In this document: positions 1 through 9,092 of the stretch, piece after piece
Numbering within the stretch: position 1 is the stretch's first letter
Layout: each line of letters opens with the position of its first letter
Assembly: GCF_003987645.1 (NCBI RefSeq)
Contig: NZ_NGKA01000001.1
Coordinates: forward strand, 124,001 to 188,000
Origin: Vagococcus elongatus
Lineage (GTDB): Bacteria > Bacillota > Bacilli > Lactobacillales > Vagococcaceae
Direction: 5' to 3'
DNA length: 64,000 nucleotides
The notes under the pieces: generated by a model
Told to the model about the DNA's origin: nothing
Databases searched by the model: none
What the model saw: only the letters and a program-made list of their open reading frames with translations
Position numbers and translations under genes: made by a program

Positions 1-1
1 G

Positions 2-1021
2 ACGGCCGAATCTTTAGACCTTTACCGCATGATGCGTGAAGCGGTAACTAATGGGGTCACTCATTTAGTGATGGAAGTGTCTTCTCAAGCTTATAAACAA
101 GAACGTGTTTATGGACTGACTTATGATATTGGTGTGTTTTTAAACATTTCTCCAGACCATATCAGTCCGATTGAACATCCTGATTTTGATGATTATTTTT
201 ACTGTAAACGTCGGTTGTTCCATCATTCTCGTCAAATGATTTTGAATATGGACAGTGATTATGCTGATTTTCTAAAGGAAGTCAGTGAATATAATAAGGA
301 TGATTTTTGGACCTATTCAGGAACTTCCCAACAAGCAGATATCCATTTTGAAAGTCTGGACAGCAAAAACTTTACTGTTGATGATAGTCAGCTGAACTTA
401 GCGGAAACGTATGAAATTCAAGTTGAGGGTGCTTTTAATCAAACCAACGCAGTAAGTGCATTAATGGCTTGCTCGCTTATCCTGAACAAGGAGACTTCTA
501 CCTTCAAGGATGCTGTTAAAAAGACGACGATACCTGGTAGAATGGAAAAAATCCAAGTGAAGGATAGTTTCCCTGTGTATATTGATTATGCACACAATCA
601 TCTAAGTTTAGACGTGCTGTTGTCTTTTATTGCAGATGAATATCCAGACCGTACGTTAAGACTTGTCATCGGGAGCACTGGGGATAAAGGGCAGACCCGT
701 CGACTAAGTTTTGGGAAAGTTATTTCAAAGTATATCGACCATGTTTATTTAACGTCTGATGATCCGGGGACAGAAGATCCTTTGGAAATCGCAGCAGTGA
801 TTGAAAAATCATTAACAGGTACTACTCAGAGCAAAACAATTAGTGACAGGCAGTCAGCTATCGAAGCAGCTTTAGATGATGCTTCGGCTGAAGATGTGGT
901 CATTATTGCAGGAAAAGGGGCAGATCGCTATCAAATCATCGGCACCAAAAAAGTTGATTATATTGGCGACGGCGATGTGGTCTTTGAGTGGTTGAAGAAA
1001 AGGGGGTTTCAACTTGAGTAA
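2..1021 (+). CDS. murE: UDP-N-acetylmuramyl tripeptide synthase MurE, 5' end missing
   Basis: This is the C-terminal part of a Mur ligase that adds the third amino acid to UDP-MurNAc-L-Ala-D-Glu in cytoplasmic peptidoglycan synthesis. The frame is open to the window edge and reads TAESLDLYRMM before the first internal ATG at 29, so the true start lies upstream. The central domain shows VMEVSSQAY and FLNISPDH, and the C-terminal domain shows IDYAHNHLSLD, GSTGDKG and the specificity-region motif TSDDPGTEDP. A DDP/DNP motif without the following Arg is usual for L-lysine-adding MurE rather than the diaminopimelate type. It overlaps the next gene by 8 bp, linking lysine addition to a D-Asp ligase. 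The family is clear; the lysine specificity is inferred. Confidence 0.9.
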   Translation, partial: TAESLDLYRMMREAVTNGVTHLVMEVSSQAYKQERVYGLTYDIGVFLNISPDHISPIEHPDFDDYFYCKRRLFHHSRQMILNMDSDYADFLKEVSEYNKDDFWTYSGTSQQADIHFESLDSKNFTVDDSQLNLAETYEIQVEGAFNQTNAVSALMACSLILNKETSTFKDAVKKTTIPGRMEKIQVKDSFPVYIDYAHNHLSLDVLLSFIADEYPDRTLRLVIGSTGDKGQTRRLSFGKVISKYIDHVYLTSDDPGTEDPLEIAAVIEKSLTGTTQSKTISDRQSAIEAALDDASAEDVVIIAGKGADRYQIIGTKKVDYIGDGDVVFEWLKKRGFQLE

Positions 1022-2252
1022 GGAAGTTAAGGAGCAATTCCAGCCGATTTTACTTGGTAGTGATATCAATGTGTATGGAATGGCTCGTTCCTTCTACGAA
1101 GAATACGGTATTATTTCAGAAGCTCACGGAGCGGGTGAATTATCGGCAACAAAATATAGTAAAATCGTGCATGTGCATGCCCATGATGGGTTTAATGAGT
1201 CTGAAAGTTTCATCAAGGTCATGAGAGATTTAATGACAAAGTATGAGAATGATTCACGCAAGCTTTTGTTGATTCCTTGCGGGGATGGTTATACTGAACT
1301 GATTGCTCAGTATAAAGAAGAACTGTCTAAGGTGTTCGTTTGTCCCACAGTTGATTTGCAAACTCAAGCACTGTTGTCGAATAAGGTATCTTTTTATGAA
1401 ACTTGCGAACGCTATGATTTGCCTTACCCTAAAACATTGATTGTCACAAAACAACTGGCTGAAGAAAACAAGACACTTTCCCTGCCATTTGATTTTCCAG
1501 TGGCTTTGAAACCAGCAAACAGTGTGGAGTGGCTGGATATCGATTTTGTAGGTCGGAAGAAAGCTTTTATTATCGATACACAACAAGAATTTGACGAAAC
1601 CATCGGAAAAATTTATCAAGCCGGGTATACGTCAGAGATGATCGCTCAAGATTTTATTCCCGGAGATGATTCGCGGATGAGAGTCCTTAATGCGTACGTG
1701 GATCAACATCATCAAGTGAGAATGATGTGCATGGGGCATCCCTTGCTTGAAGATCCGACACCTGAAGCAATTGGCAACTATGTGGCTATCATGCCTGACT
1801 ATAACGAAGAGGTCTGTCTGAAAATCAAAAGATTTTTGGAAAGCATCCGTTACACAGGCTATGCAAATTTCGATATGAAATATGACGTACGTGATGGAGA
1901 ATACAAATTGTTCGAGATCAACTTGCGCCAAGGTCGAAGCAGTTTTTATGTTACATTGGGCGGATATAATCTAGCAAAATATATCGTAGAAGATTATGTC
2001 CTTGAAAAACCTTTTACTGACACAGTGATCGGCATGGGAAATAAATTGTGGATCGGTGTTCCCAAAAAAATTCTCCGTGAATATATTACTGAAGGTCCGG
2101 ACAAAAAGGCAGCAATGAAATACTTGAATGAAGGAAATTACGGTTCTACTGTTTTTTATAAACAGGATATGTCTTTCAAACGCTATTTGCTTGTCAAGCG
2201 GATGTTTCAGCAGTATAATTCACGTTTCAAGAAATATTTTAGAAAGAAATAG
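1014..2252 (+). CDS. ATP-grasp D-aspartate ligase (Asl-type) for the peptidoglycan cross-bridge
   Basis: A 412-residue ATP-grasp carboxylate-amine ligase. In lactococci and Enterococcus faecium, Asl enzymes of this kind attach D-aspartate to the epsilon-amino group of L-lysine in the wall precursor. Visible ATP-grasp features are the lysine-bearing strand FPVALKPANS (about residues 160-170), the hinge MIAQDFIPGDDSRMR (about 210-225), and the metal-binding FEINLRQGRSS near residue 305. The TTG start at 1014 follows AGGGGG at 1001-1006 and overlaps murE by 8 bp, so the two are probably translationally coupled. The downstream aspartate racemase would supply D-Asp, which supports the assignment. 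Another amino acid substrate cannot be excluded from sequence. Confidence 0.8.
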   Translation: MSKEVKEQFQPILLGSDINVYGMARSFYEEYGIISEAHGAGELSATKYSKIVHVHAHDGFNESESFIKVMRDLMTKYENDSRKLLLIPCGDGYTELIAQYKEELSKVFVCPTVDLQTQALLSNKVSFYETCERYDLPYPKTLIVTKQLAEENKTLSLPFDFPVALKPANSVEWLDIDFVGRKKAFIIDTQQEFDETIGKIYQAGYTSEMIAQDFIPGDDSRMRVLNAYVDQHHQVRMMCMGHPLLEDPTPEAIGNYVAIMPDYNEEVCLKIKRFLESIRYTGYANFDMKYDVRDGEYKLFEINLRQGRSSFYVTLGGYNLAKYIVEDYVLEKPFTDTVIGMGNKLWIGVPKKILREYITEGPDKKAAMKYLNEGNYGSTVFYKQDMSFKRYLLVKRMFQQYNSRFKKYFRKK

Positions 2253-2259
2253 TGGTGCT

Positions 2260-2979
2260 ATGAAAAATTTTTTTACAATCCTAGGCGGTATGGGCACGTT
2301 GGCGACGGAAAGCTTTATCCACGTCTTAAATGAACGGACACCCACAACTTCTGATCAGGATTATTTAAATTATGTTTTGGTCAATCATGCCACTGTGCCT
2401 GATAGAACGGCTTATTTGATTGGCAAGTCTAATAAAAATCCTGCCATATCAATCAAAGAAGATATTCGCCAGCATAGCCAGCTGGGACCAGACTTTTTTG
2501 TTTTAACATGTAATACGGCACATAATTTTTATGAAGAATTAGCTGGTGCTACGGATATTCCTATGCTGCATATGCCCCGGTTAGCTGTTGAGGCTGTTCA
2601 GAAAAAATTTGCCGGAGAAAAGCCTTTATTAAGGGTGGCGTTACTGGCGACAGAAGGAACAATCAATTCTAAAGTTTATGAAAAGGAATTGGACAAGTTT
2701 TCTAATCTTGAAACAGTTATTCCAAATGAAAGAATTCAAGAAAAGATTACAGATTTGATTTACCGGGATATTAAAGAACATGATTTTTTGAATACAGCTC
2801 TTTATAATGAGATATTAGAAGAAATGATTGACGTTGAAACGTGCGATGTTGCTTTATTAGGATGTACAGAGTTGTCGTTAATGCAAGAGGAAACTAAGAA
2901 TGAACGCTTCCCAGTGGTTGATGCTCAATCAGAATTAGTGGATGAGACTATCCGCCTTGCTTTGGCAGCTAGGAAATAA
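2260..2979 (+). CDS. racD: aspartate racemase (Asp/Glu racemase family)
   Basis: A 239-residue cofactor-independent racemase that interconverts L- and D-aspartate. It begins MKNFFTILGGMGTLAT, the usual glycine-rich start of the family. The two catalytic cysteines lie in VLTCNTAH (about residue 87) and LGCTELS (about residue 205), giving the two-base Cys/Cys mechanism. I chose ATG 2260 over the longer frame from 2128 because only this start gives the normal N-terminus and family length, although its ribosome site is weak; translation may continue from the ligase that ends 8 bp earlier. It most likely supplies D-Asp to that ligase. A terminator follows at 3024. Confidence 0.85.
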   Translation: MKNFFTILGGMGTLATESFIHVLNERTPTTSDQDYLNYVLVNHATVPDRTAYLIGKSNKNPAISIKEDIRQHSQLGPDFFVLTCNTAHNFYEELAGATDIPMLHMPRLAVEAVQKKFAGEKPLLRVALLATEGTINSKVYEKELDKFSNLETVIPNERIQEKITDLIYRDIKEHDFLNTALYNEILEEMIDVETCDVALLGCTELSLMQEETKNERFPVVDAQSELVDETIRLALAARK

Positions 2980-3023
2980 TAAGGTGATTTTTTACAGAAC
3001 AAATTGACTGATGACGTCAGCTC

Positions 3024-3061
3024 TCTACCTAGGCGGTTTGCTTAGGTAGATTTTTTATTTT
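3024..3061 (+). terminator. Rho-independent terminator of the murE-ligase-racemase operon
   Basis: Arms TCTACCTA (3024-3031) and TAGGTAGA (3043-3050) pair perfectly around an 11-nt loop and are followed by TTTTTTATTTTTT. Confidence 0.85.
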
Positions 3062-3425
3062 TGAATGTTTTGGGGAAACCCATCTTTAACTTTTCTTTAA
3101 TTACGTTGAAAGGTGTTTCTAACCGCTCTGAAAAAAATAGACTTATTTCTTAAATGAATATAAAATTAAATTGGACATTATTAGAAAAAGAAGGAAATTT
3201 GTAAAGTTTAATATGTTTGAAGTAGATCCTTGCTCATTTTTTCTGTTAAAATTAAGAAAATATCGAAAAATTAAAGTGGGGGAAAACAGAAAGTAATTAA
3301 ATTAGCTTTTATAATTAGCAAAAAAGTCAATGACACGATTAGTATCATCATATTTTTATGACTCTATGAAAAATGGCTAGTGTTTTTAGTCTTTCGTAAG
3401 ATAATTAAGTTGAGAGGTGGATATC
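3062..3425. other. AT-rich intergenic region without recognised features
   Basis: About 360 bp between the terminator and the XRE regulator. I see no convincing reading frame and no promoter with good spacing. It presumably contains the regulator's promoter. Confidence 0.4.
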
Positions 3426-4139
3426 ATGAACATTGGTAAAAAAATTAAGGAAGAACGACAAAAAAAAGGATGGACACAAGAACATTTTGCCGATTTGATA
3501 AACGTTTCTCGTTCAACAGTTTCTAGCTGGGAGGTAGGAAGAAATATTCCCGATATAGAAACCATTCTTTTGATCAGTGATTTATATGGTATCTCTCTTG
3601 ATAAATTATTAAGAGAGGAAAAGAATATATTGAAAAAAACTATCGGAAGGAAAGTAACTGTAAGAAAAGCTGCTAATCATTTCGAAGCAATCGGAGAGAC
3701 AGAAAATAGCCGCTATTATATGAAAGAGACCACTTCTCTGCCGACCCAAAGAAAATATGTGATAGAAGACGCTCACCATCAAAAAATAGGTTTGGCTAAA
3801 AGAAAACGATATAATTTTGGGATGTACGATTTGCCTAGGTTATTCCTAAAGATAGACAATTGGAATGAGATTTCGATTATTAAGGATATGATTCAATTCA
3901 GGCGTGTCTACAACATAAAAGGAGAAGAAATAACCATAGAAGGTGATTTTTTAGGTAATCAGTTCACAATTCTAAGAAAAGGGGAGAAAATATCTGACGT
4001 TTCTGTGAGTCAAGAAGAAGATATTTCTTTTGACGTCACTATTTTAGACGAGCTATTAGAACCCCTAATGATTTCTTTTATATTTTTGGTCGCATTAGTT
4101 TATGAAGAGGAAAAAAATGTCATTCAGTTGAAAAAATAG
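3426..4139 (+). CDS. XRE-type HTH regulator with a LURP-one/YxjI-like C-terminal half
   Basis: A 237-residue two-part protein. Residues 3-62 form a Cro/CI helix-turn-helix: IGKKIKEERQKKGWTQEHFA, then SRSTVSSWEVGRNIPD, then the IETILLISDLYGISLDKLL tail. After a short linker (EEKNILKK), residues 80-230 are beta-rich (YVIEDAHHQKIGLAKRKRYNF, FRRVYNIKGEEITIEGDFLGNQFTIL) and resemble the LURP-one/YxjI tubby-like fold; this second call is by pattern only. ATG 3426 is preferred over GTG 3417 because GAGAGGTGG ends 5 bp before it. The gene stands alone, with no obvious partner, and its target is unknown. Confidence 0.7.
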   Translation: MNIGKKIKEERQKKGWTQEHFADLINVSRSTVSSWEVGRNIPDIETILLISDLYGISLDKLLREEKNILKKTIGRKVTVRKAANHFEAIGETENSRYYMKETTSLPTQRKYVIEDAHHQKIGLAKRKRYNFGMYDLPRLFLKIDNWNEISIIKDMIQFRRVYNIKGEEITIEGDFLGNQFTILRKGEKISDVSVSQEEDISFDVTILDELLEPLMISFIFLVALVYEEEKNVIQLKK

Positions 4140-4312
4140 ATATTTGACTATAATTTGCGGCAGGGCACTTAGAAAACCAGCTTGTATGTCCATTCCTATT
4201 TGTCCAGTAAGGTAAGCTATTTTGAAAATTATTTTCCTCATTAGTATTGACTCGAACCTAACGTAAGGGTTTATACTAAAATTCCAAGGCATGTGGATGG
4301 ATTTAATGTCGA

Positions 4313-4326
4313 TTAAAACGTTATTA
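4313..4326 (+). promoter_or_regulatory. possible cre-like operator upstream of the ClbS/DfsB-type gene
   Basis: TTAAAACGTTATTA fits the cre consensus TGWAANCGNTNWCA with two mismatches. It also sits inside a wider dyad (TCGATTAAA ... TTTAATTCGA). It is about 85 bp before the start codon. A chance match in AT-rich DNA is possible. Confidence 0.25.
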
Positions 4327-4410
4327 GTTTAATTCGACAATACTTTCAGTTAAAAAATTTGATGAATATGGGAAATCAAATAAAATTATTCATTTGAAAG
4401 GGTGGAAGAA

Positions 4411-4944
4411 ATGGCTCGACCGACGACAAAACAAGACTTAATAGCTGCAGCTAACGAGAAATACCTGAAAATGACAGAGATGATCTCGTCGATTTCTAAT
4501 GAGGACCAAGTCAATGAGTTTATTTTTGATATTTCTAAAGATAAAGAGGCCCATTGGAAGCGAGACAAGAATATCCGCGATGTACTAATCCACTTGTATG
4601 AATGGCACAACCTTTTACTGGAATGGGTTGCCAGCAATATGCAAGGACAAGAAAAATCATTTTTGCCAGAAGGCTATAACTGGAGGACTTATGGCGATAT
4701 GAATATCGAGTTTTGGAAGAAACATCAAAAGACTTCTTTTGAAGAGGCTATGGCGCTGGTCGTTAAAAGTCATGAAGACGTGATGCAGTTAGCTGATCAG
4801 TTTTCCAATGACCAGTTATTTTCAAAAGGAACCTATGATTGGGTGGGTGGCAGCACCTTAGGCAGCTATTTTGTTTCGACCACCGCCAGTCATTATGATT
4901 GGGCAATGAAAAAAATCCGTCGCCATAAAAAATCTTTAACATGA
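4411..4944 (+). CDS. ClbS/DfsB family four-helix-bundle protein (DUF1706)
   Basis: A 177-residue DinB-like helical protein. It opens MARPTTKQDLIAAANEKYLKM and carries the family's central WKRDKNIRDVLIHLYEWHNLLLEW and closing HYDWAMKKIRRH segments. Characterised relatives include ClbS, which protects against colibactin, and DfsB, but most members have no known role, so only the family is called. ATG 4411 is chosen over GTG 4402 because GAAAGGGTGG at 4396-4404 is well placed for the ATG. It is a single-gene unit closed by a strong terminator at 5009. Confidence 0.8.
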   Translation: MARPTTKQDLIAAANEKYLKMTEMISSISNEDQVNEFIFDISKDKEAHWKRDKNIRDVLIHLYEWHNLLLEWVASNMQGQEKSFLPEGYNWRTYGDMNIEFWKKHQKTSFEEAMALVVKSHEDVMQLADQFSNDQLFSKGTYDWVGGSTLGSYFVSTTASHYDWAMKKIRRHKKSLT

Positions 4945-5008
4945 AAGCTAATTAGCAGCGAACAGATATGCTATAAATGAGCTTATCAAATGATTTATTG
5001 GAAATCGA

Positions 5009-5056
5009 AAGCATAAATTCAAGAAAGTTAGACTTCTTGAGTTTATGCTTTTTTTT
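5009..5056 (+). terminator. Rho-independent terminator after the ClbS/DfsB-type gene
   Basis: A long stem, AAGCATAAATTCAAGAA paired with TTCTTGAGTTTATGCTT with one wobble, is followed by eight T. Confidence 0.9.
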
Positions 5057-5279
5057 ATGGAGAAAAGATTAAGAAACATATTAGAAGATAAAAATTAGCT
5101 TTAATCGAGTATGCTCCATTAATTTTTGAGGTGCTCCTATAAAAAATTCGCACTGATATTTGCAGGTAATATGGGCATCGACATCCTTCGTGAATAATCA
5201 GTTATTCATTTTATAAGTCTAGCCATCTCAATCTCGGGTTCATTATATATTTTTCAAAAAAAGCAAATAAGCCTAAATA

Positions 5280-5293
5280 AGGAAGCGTTTTCA
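5280..5293 (+). promoter_or_regulatory. cre-like CcpA site upstream of the ornithine operon
   Basis: AGGAAGCGTTTTCA matches the cre consensus TGWAANCGNTNWCA except at positions 1 and 3, with an intact AAGCGTTTTCA core. It lies 107 bp before orr, in the only long intergenic stretch ahead of the operon. This suggests carbon catabolite repression of amino acid fermentation. CcpA binding is inferred. Confidence 0.55.
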
Positions 5294-5298
5294 AAAGT

Positions 5299-5313
5299 GA
5301 ATAGTAACTATTC
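5299..5313. promoter_or_regulatory. perfect 15-bp dyad next to the cre-like site
   Basis: GAATAGT-A-ACTATTC is a perfect inverted repeat starting 6 bp after the cre-like site. A regulator operator is plausible; the LysR-type protein encoded at the other end of the operon is one candidate. Confidence 0.35.
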
Positions 5314-5400
5314 GATTTTAGAATAATTTATTAAGAAAAGCATATTATGATTTGAGTAGTTGGTTATTTTTAAAAATATTTTTGAAAGGAGGTAAATCCA

Positions 5401-6480
5401 ATGAGCTATCCCAAAGTCAGAATTAACACTGAAAAATTAAGTGAAAATCTTGAATATATGTCCCATAAATTAAAGGCAGGAGGGCTATCATTTACTGCAG
5501 TGACTAAAGTTTTTTCGGCACACCCAGAGATGATGGAAATTTTTGAAAAGTGTGAAGGTATTGAATATTTTGGTGATTCACGAATCATCAATTTAAAAAG
5601 TTATAAGGAGTCGAAAAAAAAGAAGATTTTAATTCGTATCTGTATGCCAAGTGAAGTGGAAGACGTTGTTAAATATGCTGATATTAGTTTCCACTCAGAA
5701 ATGAAAACGGTTATATTGATGAATGATTTCGCAAGTAAAATCAATAAAAAACATCAGATTCTTCTAATGATCGATCTAGGCGATTTAAGGGAAGGGTTTT
5801 ACTATGAAGAAGATTTGATGGCCGCTGTCAAACAGATAAAAAAATTATCACATATCCAAATTATTGGCATAGGTGTTAACTTGACTTGCTATGGAGCAGT
5901 AATTCCAGAGGAGAAAAACTTAGAAAAATTATTATATTATAAGACCAAGATTGAAGAAATATTAGGTTATCGATTGGATATGATTTCAGGAGGCAATTCC
6001 AGTTCTTTGTATTTGCTGGATGATGAGTCCCAAAATATCCCAGAGGGAATAAATAATTTAAGAATTGGAGAAGCTTTAGTATTGGGGAAAGAAACAGCTT
6101 TTGGCAAAGCTCTGCCGGGAATGAATCAAGATGTTTTCGAATTGACGGCCGAACTTATTGAAGTGAAAGAAAAACCATCTCTTCCGACAGGAAAAATCGG
6201 TATGGATGCATTTGGGCATTCTCCAACTTTTGAAGATAAGGGAATCATGCTGCGCGGTATCGTGGCTTTAGGAAAGCAAGATGTTTCTGAAACAGCTATC
6301 TCTCCCAAAGACCAAGCCATTGAAATATTAGGAGCAAGTTCCGATCATTTGATTTTAGATTTAACTCACAGTGATACAAATTATCAAGTTGGAGACAAAA
6401 TTGCCTTTAAATTAGACTACGGCTCTCTTTTAAGCTGCTTCACAAGTAAATATGTCATGAAAGACTTTTATCGTTATTAA
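5401..6480 (+). CDS. orr: ornithine racemase, PLP-dependent (alanine racemase-like fold)
   Basis: A 359-residue fold-type III PLP enzyme, first gene of the ornithine operon. The N-terminal barrel has the PLP lysine in FTAVTKVFSAHPE (about residue 40), with YFGDSRI, LLMIDLGDLREGF and MISGGNSSSLYLL as further barrel motifs. The family includes Orr of Acetoanaerobium sticklandii, which converts L-ornithine to the D-ornithine that ornithine 4,5-aminomutase needs. The sequence alone could fit other basic amino acids, but ord, ortAB and oraSE downstream make ornithine by far the best fit. The start has a textbook GAAAGGAGG ribosome site. Confidence 0.9.
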   Translation: MSYPKVRINTEKLSENLEYMSHKLKAGGLSFTAVTKVFSAHPEMMEIFEKCEGIEYFGDSRIINLKSYKESKKKKILIRICMPSEVEDVVKYADISFHSEMKTVILMNDFASKINKKHQILLMIDLGDLREGFYYEEDLMAAVKQIKKLSHIQIIGIGVNLTCYGAVIPEEKNLEKLLYYKTKIEEILGYRLDMISGGNSSSLYLLDDESQNIPEGINNLRIGEALVLGKETAFGKALPGMNQDVFELTAELIEVKEKPSLPTGKIGMDAFGHSPTFEDKGIMLRGIVALGKQDVSETAISPKDQAIEILGASSDHLILDLTHSDTNYQVGDKIAFKLDYGSLLSCFTSKYVMKDFYRY

Positions 6481-6555
6481 ATGATGTACACACAACTAAT
6501 ATCAAATTATTTGGTTAATTTTCTTTTACAAATCCCAAAAGAAAGGTAGATTTTG

Positions 6556-7983
6556 ATGGCAGAAATGAAAAATATTTCAGAGGAAACATCTGGTGAAGAA
6601 TTAAAAAGAGGGATGAAATCCCATCATGTGGCTATGTTGAGTGTTGGAGGAACGATTGGGACTGGATTGTTTTTAGGGACAGGATACGTCTTGCAACAGG
6701 CAGGACCGGGCGGTTTATTTGTTGCTTACGGTTTTGGTGCGATTATTATGTACTTTATGATGGTTAGTATGGGTGAAATGCTAGTGCAAATGCCTGTCTC
6801 AGGAAACGTTCAAGCCTATGCATCTCAATTTTTAGGTTATGGCGCTGGTTTTACTGTAGGTTGGGTGAAATGGCTGCAATTAGCCGTCACAGTTCCAACT
6901 CAATTGGTAGCGTCATCAATCATGATGAAAAATGTTTTTCCAGATGTTCCCGGCATCATATGGATTATCGGTTTTGGTTTATTACTCTTCGTTATGAATG
7001 CCTCAGAAAGTGACAAATACGGGTCCAGCTCTTTTATATTCAGTAGTTTAAAAATAATCTTGATTGTCATGTTTATTATTGTCGGATTTGGTATGATCAC
7101 AGGTTTAATTGGAGATGAGCCTGTCGGCCTATCTAATTTTACAAGTGATGGCGGATTATTTCCTACAGGATTTGTTCCTATTTTGATGTCTATGATGACC
7201 GCTGTGTTTGCATATAGTGGTGCTGATATGTTTGCAACTGCAGCTGGTGAAAGTGAGAATCCGGGAAGAGATTTGCCTAGGGCTATCAGAACAAGTATTT
7301 TGAGCATCGTTATCAGCTATTTTCTAACATTGTTTGTTTTAGTTGCCTTATTGCCATGGAGAGAAGCAGATTTATTAGGAAGTCCTTTTGCGTATGTGTT
7401 TAAATCAGCAGGCATTCGTTCTGCAGAAATTATAGTCAACTTGATTATTGTTTCATCCGCTTTATCTTCAGCAAACGCCCATGCTTACTCAGCAGTTAGA
7501 ATGTTATGGTCCATGGGTCACTATGAGCAGGCACCAAAATTTGTTGGAAATGTAAATAAGAGAAAAGTACCGATGAACGCTTTGCTTGTGACAATGGTCT
7601 TTGCTAGTTTTGCGGTAGCAGCTAGTTTTATTTCACCTGATGTGGTTTATCTTTTCCTTACCTCATTTATTGGTTCTGCAGAATTAGTCGTCTATGCGAT
7701 CACTGGTGTATGTGCGGTGAAATTTAGAAAGTATTTTTTTAAGCGGGGACACACGTTGTCTGATTTGAAATACAGGATTCCCCTATTTCCGTTTATACCG
7801 ATTGCATTAGTTATTTTGTGTATGTTAGTAGCAACTGGAATGGTTTTCGATTCAACACAAAGGGCATCTCTAATCACTGGAGCCCCGGTCTTTATTGGGT
7901 TGTTTGTGATATCCACTATTTGGGCAAAATATAAAAATAAAACAGTGACACATGATTTATTAAAGGATAGTCAGGAAAAATAA
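6556..7983 (+). CDS. APC-family amino acid permease, probably for ornithine or arginine
   Basis: A 475-residue membrane protein with about 12 hydrophobic segments. It has the amino acid transporter signature near the start (HHVAMLSVGGTIGTGLFLGTG, about residues 20-40) and the conserved SGADMFATAAGESENPGRDLPRAI loop near residue 225. It most resembles the GABA/lysine/arginine (AAT) branch. ATG 6556 is preferred to the adjacent TTG 6553, with AGAAAGG upstream. Its place between orr and ord argues that it imports the operon's substrate, ornithine or arginine, or exchanges it for a product; the direction and substrate are inference. Confidence 0.85.
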   Translation: MAEMKNISEETSGEELKRGMKSHHVAMLSVGGTIGTGLFLGTGYVLQQAGPGGLFVAYGFGAIIMYFMMVSMGEMLVQMPVSGNVQAYASQFLGYGAGFTVGWVKWLQLAVTVPTQLVASSIMMKNVFPDVPGIIWIIGFGLLLFVMNASESDKYGSSSFIFSSLKIILIVMFIIVGFGMITGLIGDEPVGLSNFTSDGGLFPTGFVPILMSMMTAVFAYSGADMFATAAGESENPGRDLPRAIRTSILSIVISYFLTLFVLVALLPWREADLLGSPFAYVFKSAGIRSAEIIVNLIIVSSALSSANAHAYSAVRMLWSMGHYEQAPKFVGNVNKRKVPMNALLVTMVFASFAVAASFISPDVVYLFLTSFIGSAELVVYAITGVCAVKFRKYFFKRGHTLSDLKYRIPLFPFIPIALVILCMLVATGMVFDSTQRASLITGAPVFIGLFVISTIWAKYKNKTVTHDLLKDSQEK

Positions 7984-8004
7984 AAAGAGAAAGAGGAATC
8001 ATAA

Positions 8005-9063
8005 ATGAAAAATGTAAAAGTGATTATTTGGGGCATGGGAGCTATGGGAAGCGGCATGGCTGAAGTTTTACTACAAAAAAAAGGTGTGGATGTTGTTGGT
8101 GCCATTGATATCGGGGAAAAAGTTGGCAAGCCTATTTTTGATATTTTAGGAAAAGAGTTCCCTGGTAACGAAAACATAATCATTGGCACGGTGGAAGAAA
8201 CAATCACTGAAAAGGCAGCGGACATCGTTTTACTATGTACGGATTCTTTTACAGTCAAAGCTTTCGATAAGATTAAATTGATTGTTGAGAACAAGATGAA
8301 CGTTATTACCACAGCGGAAGAAATGGCTTATCCAAAAGCTCAAAGTCCTAAACTTGCTGAAACTATCGATGAATTGGCTAAAGCAAATGGTGTTTCTGTT
8401 CTTGGAACTGGGGTGAATCCAGGTCTGATTATGGATACATTAGTGTTAGTGCTGACCGGTGCGTGTACGGATATCAAACATATCACGTCAAGACGTGTGA
8501 ACTCCCTATCTCCATTTGGTCAAGCAGTGATGGAAGAGCAGGGAATCGGTATTACCGTAGAGGATTTTGAAAAAGGAAAAGCAGATGGCTCTTTATCTGG
8601 ACACGTGGGTTTTCCAGAATCTATAGGATTGATTGTTGAAGGACTAGGATGGGAAATTGATGAGATCGAACAAAGCATGGAGCCTATCGTCACAGATGTG
8701 GACAGGGAAGCTCCTCATGGTGAAGCTAAGGCAGGAGAGGTTGCCGGTGTTTCTATGAAAGCCTTCGGTAAAAAAGATGGGAAAACAATTATTGAAATGG
8801 ATCATCCACAACAAATCGAACCCGAACAAGTGGGAGTCAATACAGGGGACTACGTTATTATTGACGGGACGCCAAAAGTTAATATGGTAGGATCTCCAGA
8901 AGTTGAAGGAGGTATTGGCACGATAGCCATGTGTGTCAATATGATTCCTCAAACAATTAATGCCCGTCCGGGATTAGTGACGATGATTGATTTGCCGATC
9001 CCTCGTGCTATTTTAGGAGATTTTCGTGATCAGATCCATCCAGATGCAAAAATAGTCAGATAA
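8005..9063 (+). CDS. ord: 2,4-diaminopentanoate dehydrogenase
   Basis: A 352-residue NAD(P)-dependent enzyme. In the known ornithine pathway Ord oxidatively deaminates (2R,4S)-2,4-diaminopentanoate to 2-amino-4-oxopentanoate, releasing ammonia and NAD(P)H. The N-terminus has the Rossmann motif IIWGMGAMGSGMAEVL (about residues 8-23). Next come the DIVLLCTDS strand and GTGVNPGLIMDTLVL, typical of the dihydrodipicolinate-reductase-like fold. Length and gene neighbours fit Ord. It starts after AAAGAGAAAGAGG and is followed 29 bp later by ortA. Confidence 0.9.
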   Translation: MKNVKVIIWGMGAMGSGMAEVLLQKKGVDVVGAIDIGEKVGKPIFDILGKEFPGNENIIIGTVEETITEKAADIVLLCTDSFTVKAFDKIKLIVENKMNVITTAEEMAYPKAQSPKLAETIDELAKANGVSVLGTGVNPGLIMDTLVLVLTGACTDIKHITSRRVNSLSPFGQAVMEEQGIGITVEDFEKGKADGSLSGHVGFPESIGLIVEGLGWEIDEIEQSMEPIVTDVDREAPHGEAKAGEVAGVSMKAFGKKDGKTIIEMDHPQQIEPEQVGVNTGDYVIIDGTPKVNMVGSPEVEGGIGTIAMCVNMIPQTINARPGLVTMIDLPIPRAILGDFRDQIHPDAKIVR

Positions 9064-9092
9064 GCAACTAAGAAATAAAAGGAGGAAGAATC

